Below are positions 47,078-55,745 of a stretch of 64,000 nt of DNA, in pieces. The position numbers and the translations under genes are program-made. Source of the stretch: Vasconcelosia minhoensis LEGE 07310 (GTDB taxonomy: Bacteria; Cyanobacteriota; Cyanobacteriia; Phormidesmidales; Phormidesmidaceae); the NCBI RefSeq assembly GCF_015207255.1, contig NZ_JADEXG010000022.1, positions 1 to 64,000 on the forward strand, read 5' to 3'. Positions within the stretch are counted from its first letter, which is position 1. Every line of letters begins with the position of its first letter. The notes under the pieces are model-generated. The model was not told the DNA's origin. It worked only from the letters and a program-made list of their open reading frames with translations, and did not search any database.

Positions 47078-48576
47078 TAGTCGAGCAGCGCCGCATTTTC
47101 CTTCAGACTAACCAGCTGGTTGGCGCAGAGGATGCCCGATGCGGCGACGGCAGGAACGCCGATGCCGGGCAGAGTGCTATCTCCCACTCGGTAAAGCCCC
47201 TGAATGGGGGTTTTACAGCTGGGGAAGGGGCCTTGGTCAGCCGTGATCGCGGGTCCATAAGTCCCCCGATACCGCCGCAAAAAGTGGCTATGGGTGAGCG
47301 GTGTACCAATCAGCTCGACCTCTATTCGCTGGCGAACGTCGGGAATAATTTTTTCTAGCGCCCGAAACAGCGGTTCCACCTTTTCCCGCTTTTTGGCCTC
47401 GTAGGATTCGTCTCGCTGCCAGCCTGCCCAGGTCTCCAGCGTATAGGCATGGATGGCGTGATGCCCCGGCGGGGACAGGTTCGGGTCGAGCACGGTAGGA
47501 ATCGACACCATGCAGGTGTTGCCGGGCGCGGCGATGTCTGCCTCAGTGCTGTGAACTACCACGTGATGAATTGTTAAGCCCTCCAACCCCTCAGCCCGAA
47601 TGCCCAGGTGCAGGTGCATAAAGCTATCGACAGCCGGCGTCGCCAGGGCGGATTTGCGCTTGGGCGTCGGCCGCTGGTCGGGGCCAAGTAGGTGACCATA
47701 GGTGTCCCAAATCGTCGCGTTGGAAATCACCGTAGCGGCTTCCAACCGTTCGCCGGACTGAAGCACCACGCCCCGCGCCCGGCCCTGCTCGGTCCAAATT
47801 TTCTCGACATGGGTGCCCAGCCGCAGCTCTCCGCCCCAGCGCTTGAGACCGCGCACCAGCGCTTCAATAATGGCCCCGCTGCCGCCAATCGGATAGTCGA
47901 TGACCGAGCGCGATCGCTCGCCAAACATAAAGGCCATTTCTGGCGCGACCGTTGCGTCGGCCTTCATCCCCGAGAGCAAAAAGCATTCCAGGTCGAGCAG
48001 CTGCCGTAGCCAGGGATCCTGCACCGTCTCTGCGACGATGTCGCCCATGGACCGGCCCAGATCGCGCAGGTGGGGCAAAAGTTTGACCAAAGCTCCGCCG
48101 TAGCGCCGCAGCAGCAGCGGCAGCAGTTTCCAATCGGCCCGCAGCGCCAGGCTGGGAACCGCCTGCAGTGGCGCATAGAGGTCGAGCAGCCGTTGCTCTA
48201 GTCGGTCAAAATCAGCCGCGGCCTGGGGGCTGACCTGAGCCAGGGCATGACGGTATTTGTCGCCGTCGCCGTAGACTGGGAAGGTCTGCTCGGGGAAATG
48301 ATAGTGGCCAAACGGGTCGTAGGCGATGCTGGGCAGCGGTTCTTCCAGGCTGTCGAGCACCTGGCGCAGCGGATTGGCCGAGGTCGCATCGCTCAGGCCG
48401 CAGTAAAAGGAAGGGCCAGAGTCGAAGGTATACCCCTGCCATTTAAACGCGTGAGCCGCCCCACCGGGCAGCGTATGGCTTTCACAGACGGTGACTCGGC
48501 GACCGTAGCGGGCCAGCAGGGCGGCGGCAACCAGGCCGCCAATGCCGCTGCCAATCACAATTACATCGGTCTGCAT
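47053..48576 (-). CDS. FAD-dependent oxidoreductase, carotenoid isomerase-like
   Basis: The 507-residue protein starts with an FAD/NAD Rossmann motif (DVIVIGSGIGGLVAAALLAR) and the family segment LPGGAAHAFKWQGYTFDSGP. It ends with YRVGDSTLPGIGVPAVAASG. This is the phytoene desaturase / carotenoid isomerase / retinol saturase group. It is close to CrtISO in layout but not clearly CrtISO itself; the substrate may be a carotenoid or related polyene. It is probably membrane-associated. The hypothetical gene at 48584 is just upstream on the same strand. Confidence 0.85.
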   Translation of the reverse strand: MQTDVIVIGSGIGGLVAAALLARYGRRVTVCESHTLPGGAAHAFKWQGYTFDSGPSFYCGLSDATSANPLRQVLDSLEEPLPSIAYDPFGHYHFPEQTFPVYGDGDKYRHALAQVSPQAAADFDRLEQRLLDLYAPLQAVPSLALRADWKLLPLLLRRYGGALVKLLPHLRDLGRSMGDIVAETVQDPWLRQLLDLECFLLSGMKADATVAPEMAFMFGERSRSVIDYPIGGSGAIIEALVRGLKRWGGELRLGTHVEKIWTEQGRARGVVLQSGERLEAATVISNATIWDTYGHLLGPDQRPTPKRKSALATPAVDSFMHLHLGIRAEGLEGLTIHHVVVHSTEADIAAPGNTCMVSIPTVLDPNLSPPGHHAIHAYTLETWAGWQRDESYEAKKREKVEPLFRALEKIIPDVRQRIEVELIGTPLTHSHFLRRYRGTYGPAITADQGPFPSCKTPIQGLYRVGDSTLPGIGVPAVAASGILCANQLVSLKENAALLDYYLSKAVR

Positions 48577-48583
48577 AAATGTC

Positions 48584-49018
48584 TTAAGCGCTCTGAAGCT
48601 GCATCAGGCTACGCTCAATGTCTACCAAAGACTGCTGCACGGCAGCTTCCTCTTGTGGGGTGATTTTCTGGAGCTGCTCAAGCCGCCAGCGGGTGGCCGA
48701 CTCCAGTTCCCGGATCTCTTGCTCAACGTGCTCGCGGGCCGGGTCCGGCAGCGTTTCTAGCACCTGCTGGAGTGCCGCCATCTCTCGCTCAAAGAAGGCT
48801 TGGGACGCCTCAATCTGAGCCTGAACGCCCCCGGCTTTGACGACAGAGTAAATTTCCATCAGCCGACGATAGGCCCGCAGATAGTTTGCGTCGGCGCTAA
48901 CGGTACCCGGCTGAACGCTATATCGGGCTGCGGCTAAGCGTTTCCGCTGCTGCCACCACCGCAGCAGTAGCGGAATCGAGGTTGGGCCAATGACCGGCGA
49001 ATTGGATAGGAGTTGCAT
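48584..49018 (-). CDS. helical hypothetical protein
   Basis: The 144-residue product has a proline-containing N-terminus (SNSPVIGPTSIPLLLRWWQQ), a basic segment and a long acidic coiled-coil-like C-terminal half (REHVEQEIRELESATRWRLE). No signal or membrane helix is clear. I do not recognise the family. It ends seven bases before the carotenoid-isomerase-like gene, so the two are probably co-transcribed, but no role follows. Confidence 0.7.
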   Translation of the reverse strand: MQLLSNSPVIGPTSIPLLLRWWQQRKRLAAARYSVQPGTVSADANYLRAYRRLMEIYSVVKAGGVQAQIEASQAFFEREMAALQQVLETLPDPAREHVEQEIRELESATRWRLEQLQKITPQEEAAVQQSLVDIERSLMQLQSA

Positions 49019-49202
49019 TTAAGCTTTCAGAGACTTTTAGGAATTGGGGCTAGGCTAACGTCGGCGATGAAAACCGTATGATTTATTACTTTAATAAATG
49101 GGCTGGAGACAATCGGAAAATTGATAAAACCTTACAAAATCAGGCAGCCAGCTCTTTTTAGTGCTTTAGCATAGCAAGTGACAGAGAGACAGTTTCGCAC
49201 TT

Positions 49203-49904
49203 ATGGCACTCAAGGCAGTCCTTTTTAATTTTAATGGCGTCATCATCAACGACGAAGCCGTTCACCAGCGGCTGGTCGATCAGCTGCTGCTCGAGCAGAA
49301 TCTGCGACCTGACCCCAAAGAGTATGCCCAGGTTTGCTTAGGTCGTAGCGATCGCGCCTGCCTCCGCGACCTGCTGGCCCAGCGCGATCGCGTTATCACC
49401 GATGCTGACCTGGAGCGGCTGCTGACTCAAAAAACGGCGGGCTATCAGGACTGGCTCAGCCAGGTCAGGGCAGTTCCTACTTATCCCGGCTTAGAAGACC
49501 TGATCTTTCGCGCCCGTGCTGCCCAGCTAAAAATGGCCGTCGTCACCGGGGCCCAGCGCATAGAGGTCGAGCAGGTTTTGGCCAGGACTGAGTTTGCACC
49601 CCACTTCTCAGTGATTGTGGCCGGGGATGAGCTGCCGGCCGAGGCCAGCAAGCCCGCTCCAGACGGCTATCTGCAAGCGATAGAGCGGCTGAATCAGCAG
49701 TATCCTGAGCTGGGCCTACGGCCTGACCAGTGCGTGGCGGTGGAAGATACCTTTGTCGGCATCGACGCGGCCAAAAATGCAGGAATCCCTGTGGTTGGCG
49801 TTGCTCACACGCTGCCGAACCATATGCTACAGCGGACGGCGACCTGGGTAGTGGACTATTTGTCGGAGGTGGAGCTGGAGTGGGTTGGGCGGAGGTATGA
49901 GTAG
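49203..49904 (+). CDS. HAD-superfamily protein with altered nucleophile (beta-phosphoglucomutase-like)
   Basis: The 233-residue protein has the cap and core of a beta-phosphoglucomutase-like HAD hydrolase: motif II VVTGAQ, motif III SKPAPDGYL and motif IV AVEDTFVGIDAAKNAG. Motif I, which should be DxD (FDFDG or FDLDG), is FNFNG, with Asn9 and Asn11 in place of both aspartates. Asp9 is the residue that becomes phosphorylated in the family, so catalysis is doubtful unless an Asn is deamidated. The other motifs are fully kept, which argues against decay. No partner gene is nearby on the strand. Confidence 0.88.
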   Translation: MALKAVLFNFNGVIINDEAVHQRLVDQLLLEQNLRPDPKEYAQVCLGRSDRACLRDLLAQRDRVITDADLERLLTQKTAGYQDWLSQVRAVPTYPGLEDLIFRARAAQLKMAVVTGAQRIEVEQVLARTEFAPHFSVIVAGDELPAEASKPAPDGYLQAIERLNQQYPELGLRPDQCVAVEDTFVGIDAAKNAGIPVVGVAHTLPNHMLQRTATWVVDYLSEVELEWVGRRYE

Positions 49905-49931
49905 GTAGAGGGTAGAGGGAGAGTGGGGGAG

Positions 49932-49958
49932 TGTTCGCGAAGCGTCGCCGTAGGCGTT
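49932..49958. repeat. short intergenic repeat-like sequence
   Basis: CGCGAAGCGTCGCCGTAGGC resembles the short hairpin-forming repeats with GCGAAGCG and CGTAGGCG cores that are scattered in cyanobacterial genomes. It stands in a 90-base gap before the tRNA gene. I saw no second copy in the window. Confidence 0.3.
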
Positions 49959-49996
49959 AGGGGTGGGGTGGTTTTTGGTAGAATGCGGACTGTGAC

Positions 49997-50069
49997 GGGG
50001 AATTAGCTCAGCTGGTAGAGCGCTGCGATCGCACCGCAGAGGTCAGGAGTTCGAATCTCCTATTCTCCA
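49997..50069 (+). tRNA. trnA: tRNA-Ala (anticodon CGC)
   Basis: The 73 bases fold as a full cloverleaf: acceptor GGGGAAT/ATTCTCC with the G3:U70 wobble pair that marks alanine tRNAs, D-stem GCTC/GAGC, anticodon stem CTGCG/CGCAG with loop ATCGCAC (anticodon CGC, reading GCG), a 5-base variable loop, and T-stem AGGAG/CTCCT with TTCGAAT. The discriminator base is A and CCA is not encoded. The anticodon arm contains a HIP1 palindrome (GCGATCGC). Confidence 0.93.
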
Positions 50070-50171
50070 TCTTGAACCCCTGGCTGATTTTCGGGCTGAT
50101 TTTGGGGCTGATTTGGGAAAATACATAGGTTCGGGCGGATGATGCGATGGGATAGAGGCCGACGCTAGTCA

Positions 50172-50759
50172 TCACAGATTGCCTTTCAAAATTTCTTCCA
50201 CAAAGGGCGTGAGTTCAGGAAACGTAGGCGATCGCACAGTGTCACTCCCGGCAAATTCAGAGGCGTCGTACCATCCCCCGGCAAGCGTAAGGAGGGTGAC
50301 TTTTTCTGAAAGTGGATCGACGATCCAATATTCAGGAATGTCAAGAACGCTGTACTCAGCTCGCTTAGCACGGTAGTCGATGCCTTTGGTAGACTCACTG
50401 ACCACCTCCACAACGAGCAGTGGAGGCGGCTCGTTAAGGCGAATCACCGCCTCACGGTTTTGTAGTTCCCGCCACTGCTCTAGGGGTAAGACAACAACGT
50501 CTGGAATACGGACAGTGTCCCATCGGTCACCTCGTGGCGATTGAATACCAATAACCATTTGCTTAGTGACCCAGTCTGGCGCTAGTCGCTTAATCTCGTC
50601 GCGAAAACAATTGTTAACGAAGTCAGCGATTTCACCATGCTGCCCCATCCCTAATGTCATCGAGACAAGCTCTCCATTAACGAGCTCGTAAGAGATATCG
50701 GTGCCGTCGTCATAGCTGAGGTAGTCGTCGAGGGTCAGTCGCTGAGTCGTAATTGCCAT
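50172..50759 (-). CDS. Uma2-family endonuclease-like protein
   Basis: The 195-residue protein is of the Uma2/DUF820 family, very numerous in cyanobacteria: [59 protein letters not shown] and the lysine [18 protein letters not shown]. The core resembles a PD-(D/E)XK nuclease with D, E and K residues in place. The function in cyanobacteria is not known. It lies about 100 bases from the tRNA and close to a paralog. Confidence 0.92.
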   Translation of the reverse strand: MAITTQRLTLDDYLSYDDGTDISYELVNGELVSMTLGMGQHGEIADFVNNCFRDEIKRLAPDWVTKQMVIGIQSPRGDRWDTVRIPDVVVLPLEQWRELQNREAVIRLNEPPPLLVVEVVSESTKGIDYRAKRAEYSVLDIPEYWIVDPLSEKVTLLTLAGGWYDASEFAGSDTVRSPTFPELTPFVEEILKGNL

Positions 50760-50911
50760 ATTCTGCCTAGCGCTTCAGATACCATCGATCTTAACGGAGC
50801 CCTAAGACGATGGCCCTAAGACGATGGGTAGAATAGACTCAGAGCGCAAAATGCTCCAGTCGGCAGATTCTGCTGACTTTTGAGCTGGGAAAAATACATG
50901 AGAGCAAGATG

Positions 50912-51490
50912 TTAGTCCCAAATTTTCTTCAAATTTAGGCAGAAACCCACAAGTACAGGTTCCGCAGATAGCTTCAGAGGCGCTTCGATCACTTCAGCAG
51001 GCTGCCCTAGTCGATACACGGTAACCTGACGCTGCTTGCGGTCAATGAGCCAGCCTAAATGGCAACCGTTATCCAAATATTCCTGCATTTTCTGCTGTAG
51101 CGGTGCAAGTGCATCAGAGGGCGATCTCAGTTCTACTACAAAATCGGGACAGAGGGGGATGAACCGCTCTCGCTGCTCTGGGGTGAGGGCCTGCCAGCGA
51201 GACTTTTCCACCCAGGCAGCATCGGGAGAGCGGTCACTGCCGCTAGGCAAGGTAAAACCGGTCGAGGAGTCGAAGGCTTCCCCCAGTTCTGTCGCTTCGT
51301 TCCAGTTCCAGAGCTGACTGCTAATCGACAGGTTGCGTTTGCCGGTTTCTCCGCCAGTCGGGGGCATGACAATCAGGTCTCCCTGGGCAGTGCGTTCAAG
51401 CTTGAGGTCGGGGTTTGTCTGGCAAAGTTGGTAAAACTGCTGCCGTGAGAGGTGAATGATAGGCTCCAAAGTTAGGGTAAGGGCAGTCAT
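50912..51490 (-). CDS. Uma2-family endonuclease-like protein
   Basis: The 192-residue protein is a second, diverged Uma2/DUF820 member: QFYQLCQTNPDLKLERTAQG, LIVMPPTGGETG, SPDAAWVEKSRW, CPDFVVELRSPSDALAPLQQ, KMQEYLDNGCHLGWLID. It keeps the D, E and K positions of the nuclease-like core. Its last 30 residues resemble a remnant at 54783. It is followed on the same strand by the other Uma2 gene, with 152 bases between, so they may be independent copies. Confidence 0.92.
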   Translation of the reverse strand: MTALTLTLEPIIHLSRQQFYQLCQTNPDLKLERTAQGDLIVMPPTGGETGKRNLSISSQLWNWNEATELGEAFDSSTGFTLPSGSDRSPDAAWVEKSRWQALTPEQRERFIPLCPDFVVELRSPSDALAPLQQKMQEYLDNGCHLGWLIDRKQRQVTVYRLGQPAEVIEAPLKLSAEPVLVGFCLNLKKIWD

Positions 51491-52068
51491 GGCCTGGATA
51501 CTCGCTGGATACTCGACAGCAGTTGCTTCTCAGTGTAAGCGATACTAGCTTAATCAAGTCTTGTCGGTGATAAGCCCCTTCTGCAGATAGCTAATGTTTT
51601 GCGTCATAAAAGATAAGTTACCCTATTCTGCTGTTGGCTTCGAGCAGCGTTAAGTCAAGGGGGTTGCGGGAAAGTGCTGGACTAGGGTCGTTGGCTCAAA
51701 AAATAATCGTGCTAGGTTGGCTAATTGGCGTAAAACCGAGGGAAAATCGGAATCTGGCTCTTTTAGCAAACTTAAATCCTTATTGCGGGAAGCGTAAACG
51801 CTTTACCTAAACAGCCCCTAATTCTGTAAATAATCGTGAGCTGCTCTACTTTACCTGCGCAGTTTCACTGGAATTGAAAAAATCAAGTAAACAGATGTAA
51901 CCGATATAGCCGACGACATCGGAGAGAAAATTTACCAATGCTTACAATCAGAAAATTCTGTAAATCCTGATCCGACCTAGATAGAATTATTAATAAAAAG
52001 GGAATTCTGCATTTATGGATTTTTATAGTTCTCTAAAAGTCCAACTTAAAACCGTAGAGGTTATCCAG
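51491..52068. other. 578-base gap before the ferredoxin gene
   Basis: Between the divergent Uma2 and ferredoxin genes I see no gene or RNA. The last 150 bases are A+T-rich (for example TAGATAGAATTATTAATAAA) and probably include the ferredoxin promoter, but no clear -35/-10 pair can be named. Confidence 0.4.
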
Positions 52069-52401
52069 ATGAGCACAGAAGAATCGACCGTCACCTATCA
52101 GGTCACTCTAATTAACGAGGCCCGAAATTTTAATGCGACGATTAACGTTCGCAGTGATGAGTACATTACCGAAGCAGCCGAGCAGCAGGGTATCCAGCTG
52201 CCGGTATCCTGCCGGGCAGGCGCTTGCATTAGCTGCAGTGGGCAGCTCGTCGAAGGCTCAGTGGGTCAAGGTCACTGCTTCTTAACGCCTAAAGAAGAAG
52301 CCGCTGGTTTTGTCCTGACCTGCAAGGCCTACCCTCGTTCAAACTGCACTATTCTAACCGATCGGGAAGATGCTTTGTTGGAATTTTCTGATCGTCTTTG
52401 A
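52069..52401 (+). CDS. plant-type [2Fe-2S] ferredoxin
   Basis: From ATG 52069 (MSTEESTVTYQVTL) the product is 110 residues. The cluster ligands are CRAGACISC and the later Cys in LTCKAYPRSN, the C-x4-C-x2-C...C pattern of photosynthetic-type ferredoxins. It carries electrons from photosystem I or to enzymes. A longer frame starts at 52015 with 18 residues of no homology, so I prefer the internal ATG. A CBS-histidine kinase gene follows after 176 bases, and a decayed copy of this ferredoxin lies just past the kinase. Confidence 0.92.
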   Translation: MSTEESTVTYQVTLINEARNFNATINVRSDEYITEAAEQQGIQLPVSCRAGACISCSGQLVEGSVGQGHCFLTPKEEAAGFVLTCKAYPRSNCTILTDREDALLEFSDRL

Positions 52402-52577
52402 ACGCCTGCCGCTTAAAATCATCGGTTTTTGAGGAAGGTTGAATCAAAAAAACGTCCCTCATATTTTCCCCATATTTCATCTCGACTCAGGTTGAGGAGC
52501 CAACGGCCACTCAAAACCTGTCTAGATATAAACCGCTTTTTGACCTTTCGTCTGAAACGCGCTGTTTCAGCTGCTGT

Positions 52578-54209
52578 TTGACTATGATATTACCTTCCTC
52601 CCTATCAGATAACGTTATTTCAAAAAAAATTGATGACTGTAGTTTTGTTGAGGTTGATGCGGAAACGCGTTTAATCGAGATTATTGGCAAAAGTGAGACT
52701 CGAGTGATCACAGCGCCTAAAACGGCTTCTATTACAGATATTTCTCTGCTGATGAAAGAGCACCAGGTAACCTATCTAGTCATTGTTGAAGCGGCTGAAT
52801 CTGGCCCCGGTGTCGTTTCTAGCTTGCCTCAACCCGTCGGGCTAGTCACTAATCAGACCCTGCTTCAATATCGGTCCGCCAGGCTAGGTTCCCAGGTCGC
52901 TCGGGCTGAAGCTCTGATGCAAGCCCCTCTATGTCAGCTTCATGCAGAAGCTTCGCTCTGGGAGGCTCACCAGCTAATGAGTCAGCAGCAGGCACAGTAC
53001 GGTGTTGTACTCAATGATGCGCTAGAGCTCCTGGGTTTGGTTTCTCAAACCGATCTGCTACGGCTGCTTGACCCGACTGTGCTGGTTGACCTAGTCGAAA
53101 GTTTGCAGCAGCAAACGACGGATTTGGCCAGTCAGTTGAGCTGTACCCAAACACAGCTGAACCATGAGCAGGCCGCCCATCATCAAACTCAGCTGACGCT
53201 AGAGCAGGCTCAGGCGCAGTTTAAGGCAAAAATCAAAGAGCGGACAGCTGAAATTTCTCAGATCAATGAGAGTCTGAAGAAAGACCTGCGCAAGCGCCAG
53301 CGGGTCGAAAAAGCTCTGCGTCAGACTTTAGAGACGCTACAGAACACCCAAGCACAGCTCATTCAGCAAGAGCGGATGGCGGGCCTGGGACAGCTCGTTG
53401 CGGGCATCGCTCATGAAATCAATAACCCGGTCAACTTCATTCACGGCAACCTCACCCCGGCCAGCCAGTATGTCCATGATCTGCTAGGTCTGATAGCTCA
53501 GTTTCAGCAGCAGTATCCCAACCCGACCCCAATCATTCAGGCTGAAATGGATGCCATTGAGCTGGACTTTCTGACCGAAGACTTTCCGAAGCTGCTGGAC
53601 TCGATGCAAGTTGGGACGGAGCGCATTCGTGAAATCGTGAAATCGCTGCGGAACTTCTCTCGCTTAGACGAGGCAGAATTCAAGCAGGTCGATGTCCATG
53701 AGGGCATTGACAGTACCCTGATGATTCTGCACAGTCGCCTAAAAGAAAGGGCAGGCCATCCTGGCATCCGGGTGGTCAAGGCCTATGGTGAGCTGCCTAA
53801 AGTTGATTGCTTTGCTAGCCAGCTCAATCAGGTGTTCCTCAATCTGCTAAGCAATGCCATTGACGCGGTGGAAAACCACGATCAGCAGCGATCGCTTGAA
53901 GCCATCCAGGCTGAACCCGGCACCATTCGAATCACCACTGAAGTGACAGATCAGAATTGGGTTTGCATTCGCATAGCGGATAACGGCCCTGGTATTCCCG
54001 AAAATATTCGGGCTCAGGTGTTTGATCCGTTCTTTACAACCAAGCCCGTTGGCCAAGGTACTGGACTGGGTCTCTCGATTAGCTATCAAATCGTCCAAGA
54101 CAAGCACAGCGGTAGTCTGAGCTGCCGTTCAGTCCCGGCCCAGGGGGCTGAGTTTACGATCGAGATTCCTGTTGAGCAAACTGCTCATCAACTCGCCTGT
54201 GGCGAATAG
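52578..54209 (+). CDS. sensor histidine kinase with N-terminal CBS pair
   Basis: The 543-residue protein has no transmembrane helix. Residues 30-165 form a CBS domain pair (ASITDISLLMKEHQVTYLVI; EALMQAPLCQLHAEASLWEA), a ligand-binding module for adenine nucleotides or related compounds. A long coiled coil follows (residues 175-270). The phosphoacceptor box is AGIAHEINNPVNFIHGNL (His near 279), and the ATPase domain has NLLSNAIDAVENH (N box), IADNGPGIP (G1) and GQGTGLGLSISYQIVQ (G2). No response regulator is adjacent. It is probably a cytosolic sensor of the cell's energy or redox state (inference). Confidence 0.93.
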   Translation: MTMILPSSLSDNVISKKIDDCSFVEVDAETRLIEIIGKSETRVITAPKTASITDISLLMKEHQVTYLVIVEAAESGPGVVSSLPQPVGLVTNQTLLQYRSARLGSQVARAEALMQAPLCQLHAEASLWEAHQLMSQQQAQYGVVLNDALELLGLVSQTDLLRLLDPTVLVDLVESLQQQTTDLASQLSCTQTQLNHEQAAHHQTQLTLEQAQAQFKAKIKERTAEISQINESLKKDLRKRQRVEKALRQTLETLQNTQAQLIQQERMAGLGQLVAGIAHEINNPVNFIHGNLTPASQYVHDLLGLIAQFQQQYPNPTPIIQAEMDAIELDFLTEDFPKLLDSMQVGTERIREIVKSLRNFSRLDEAEFKQVDVHEGIDSTLMILHSRLKERAGHPGIRVVKAYGELPKVDCFASQLNQVFLNLLSNAIDAVENHDQQRSLEAIQAEPGTIRITTEVTDQNWVCIRIADNGPGIPENIRAQVFDPFFTTKPVGQGTGLGLSISYQIVQDKHSGSLSCRSVPAQGAEFTIEIPVEQTAHQLACGE

Positions 54210-54214
54210 AGGCA

Positions 54215-54331
54215 TCGTCGAAGGAAGCAGCAGCCGGGTTTGTGCTTTTGTGTAAAGCTCGTCCCCGCAGCACCTGCATTATCATCACCGATCAGGATGA
54301 TGCTCTATTAGAGTTCTCAGACCGGCTTTGA
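54215..54331 (+). pseudogene. C-terminal remnant of a second [2Fe-2S] ferredoxin
   Basis: The frame reads KEAAAGFVLLCKARPRSTC, then IIITDQDDALLEFSDRL and a stop at 54329-54331, almost identical in pattern to the end of the ferredoxin at 52069 (KEEAAGFVLTCKAYPRSN, then ILTDREDALLEFSDRL). The three first cluster cysteines and the N-terminal two thirds are missing. It begins six bases after the kinase gene stop. This is the tail of a duplicated ferredoxin gene, which frames the kinase gene with a matching sequence on each side. Confidence 0.75.
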
Positions 54332-54553
54332 TCCGTGCTTCACACCGTTAGGATTCAAACCTAGCAAGCTGAGCTCTATAGATGGCGATCGCGCTTTCTG
54401 TCATTTTCCCGGCCGCTAGCCTGAGCAAAGCGTCTATGGCTGGACTCAAAAGCCTCCAGGCAGCAGATTTCATTAACTTTTGAGACAGACTAAAAATCTT
54501 GCTCAAAGAACTAGCTAAAATTTCTGTAACATACAATACAAAATGAGGGTTTT

Positions 54554-54772
54554 ATGGCCGTATCGATTGCCGTCTCTTCAAATGCAGCTGCCCCAATTGA
54601 AAGCTTTATTCCCAAAGCACATGAGTGGGTCAAACTGCGCAATCCGATTTCTGAATACAGTGCTGATGAGGCTCTGCTGCTCTGCGAAGCGTCCGAGGAT
54701 TGCTGGGTAGCCTGGGTGCCTGGGTATGGTGAAGCTCGCTTGAATCGTCAGCAGCTACTCCAGCCAGAATAG
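54554..54772 (+). CDS. small hypothetical protein
   Basis: The 72-residue product (MAVSIAVSSNAAAPIESFIP, then HEWVKLRNPISEYS and VAWVPGYGEARLNRQQLLQ) has a mixed, soluble composition and codon use like nearby genes. AATGAGGG before ATG 54554 may serve as the ribosome site. I do not recognise the family, though I recall similar short proteins in cyanobacteria. Its neighbours are remnants and a DUF4058 gene, so no function can be inferred. Confidence 0.6.
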   Translation: MAVSIAVSSNAAAPIESFIPKAHEWVKLRNPISEYSADEALLLCEASEDCWVAWVPGYGEARLNRQQLLQPE

Positions 54773-54782
54773 TCGAGCTTAT

Positions 54783-54880
54783 TCAGTCCCAATTTTTCTT
54801 TAGATCGAGGTAAAACCCCGGCAGTCGGGATTCTGCCGACCAGCTCGGAGGCGCTTCCAACAATTCAGCGGCTGCTCTTA
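54783..54880 (-). pseudogene. Uma2-family C-terminal remnant
   Basis: The minus strand reads AAELLEAPPSWSAESRLPGF, then YLDLKKNWD and a stop at 54783-54785. It matches the end of the Uma2 protein at 50912 (PAEVIEAPLKLSAEPVLVGF, then CLNLKKIWD). The rest of the gene is absent. It shows that Uma2 genes have been copied and lost in this stretch. Confidence 0.65.
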
Positions 54881-54966
54881 ACTTCGGCAGGGAGTTGCAT
54901 CAGGCCATCGCTGAACTGTGTGCTTTCTGAATACCTTAAAATGAGGGTGACTGTCTGGCATCCCCT

Positions 54967-55725
54967 GTGACCGATAAACCCCCTTTCCCAGGCATGAATC
55001 CTTACTCGGAGCATCCGGCCCTATGGCCAGAGATTCACCATGGGGCGATCAGCAGCCTGATGCGGGTGCTGAATCCTCAGATTACGCCAAAGTATCGGGC
55101 GGCATTAGATCAGCGGGTCTACATGGATACCCTGTTAGTCGGCATTCCAGAGAGTACGGTTACTCAACAATCCCTGTCTACTGAAGCGCTTATTCCTGCT
55201 TCAGCGCTGCGTTCAGCAGTGGTTAGCATACCTGAGCGAGTCACGGTGCCCATGCTAGAAGAAGTGACCGAGCGCTATCTAGAAATTAGAGAAATCAAAA
55301 CTCAAAGGGTGATTACCGTTGTCGAGCTGCTGTCGCCGAAAAACAAGCGATCGGGAGAAGGGCGAAAGCAGTATTTGCGCAAGCGACAGTCGCTGCTCAA
55401 TAGCCAAACTCATCTAGTCGAGATTGACCTGCTCAGAGCAGGCGTGCCAATGCCAGTTGAGGGAGGCAACAAATCCGATTATCAAATCCTGGTGAGCCGG
55501 GCGCAGGAGCGTCCGGGGGCAGAGCGCTATCCCTTTAATCTGCAAGATCCCATTCCCTGCTTTCTACTACCTTTGCAACCTGGCGATGAGGAACCTATCA
55601 TCGATTTAGCCCAATTGATTGTTCAGGCATCTGAGGAAGCGGCAATTGATCTTGCCATCGACTATACGCAACCGCCAACGCCCGCCCTGAGCGCAGAACA
55701 TGCTGCCTGGCTAAAAAACCTTTAA
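54967..55725 (+). CDS. DUF4058 protein
   Basis: The 252-residue product matches DUF4058, common in cyanobacteria: FPGMNPYSEHPALWPEIHHG, ITPKYRAALDQRVYMD, LEIREIKTQRVITVVELLSP, KNKRSGEGRKQYLRKRQSLL and HLVEIDLLRAG. The VVELLSPKNK and VEIDLLR segments resemble a PD-(D/E)XK nuclease-like core, so it may be distantly related to Uma2. The start is GTG 54967 or ATG 54994. The HNH module follows 20 bases later on the same strand. Confidence 0.88.
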   Translation: MTDKPPFPGMNPYSEHPALWPEIHHGAISSLMRVLNPQITPKYRAALDQRVYMDTLLVGIPESTVTQQSLSTEALIPASALRSAVVSIPERVTVPMLEEVTERYLEIREIKTQRVITVVELLSPKNKRSGEGRKQYLRKRQSLLNSQTHLVEIDLLRAGVPMPVEGGNKSDYQILVSRAQERPGAERYPFNLQDPIPCFLLPLQPGDEEPIIDLAQLIVQASEEAAIDLAIDYTQPPTPALSAEHAAWLKNL

Positions 55726-55745
55726 TCCACTTTACCCAACGACCC

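Noticed and set aside
50070-50115. Direct repeats of GGCTGATTT just after the tRNA as an attachment site
   Set aside because: They are short tandem repeats and do not match the tRNA 3' end, so they do not mark integration.
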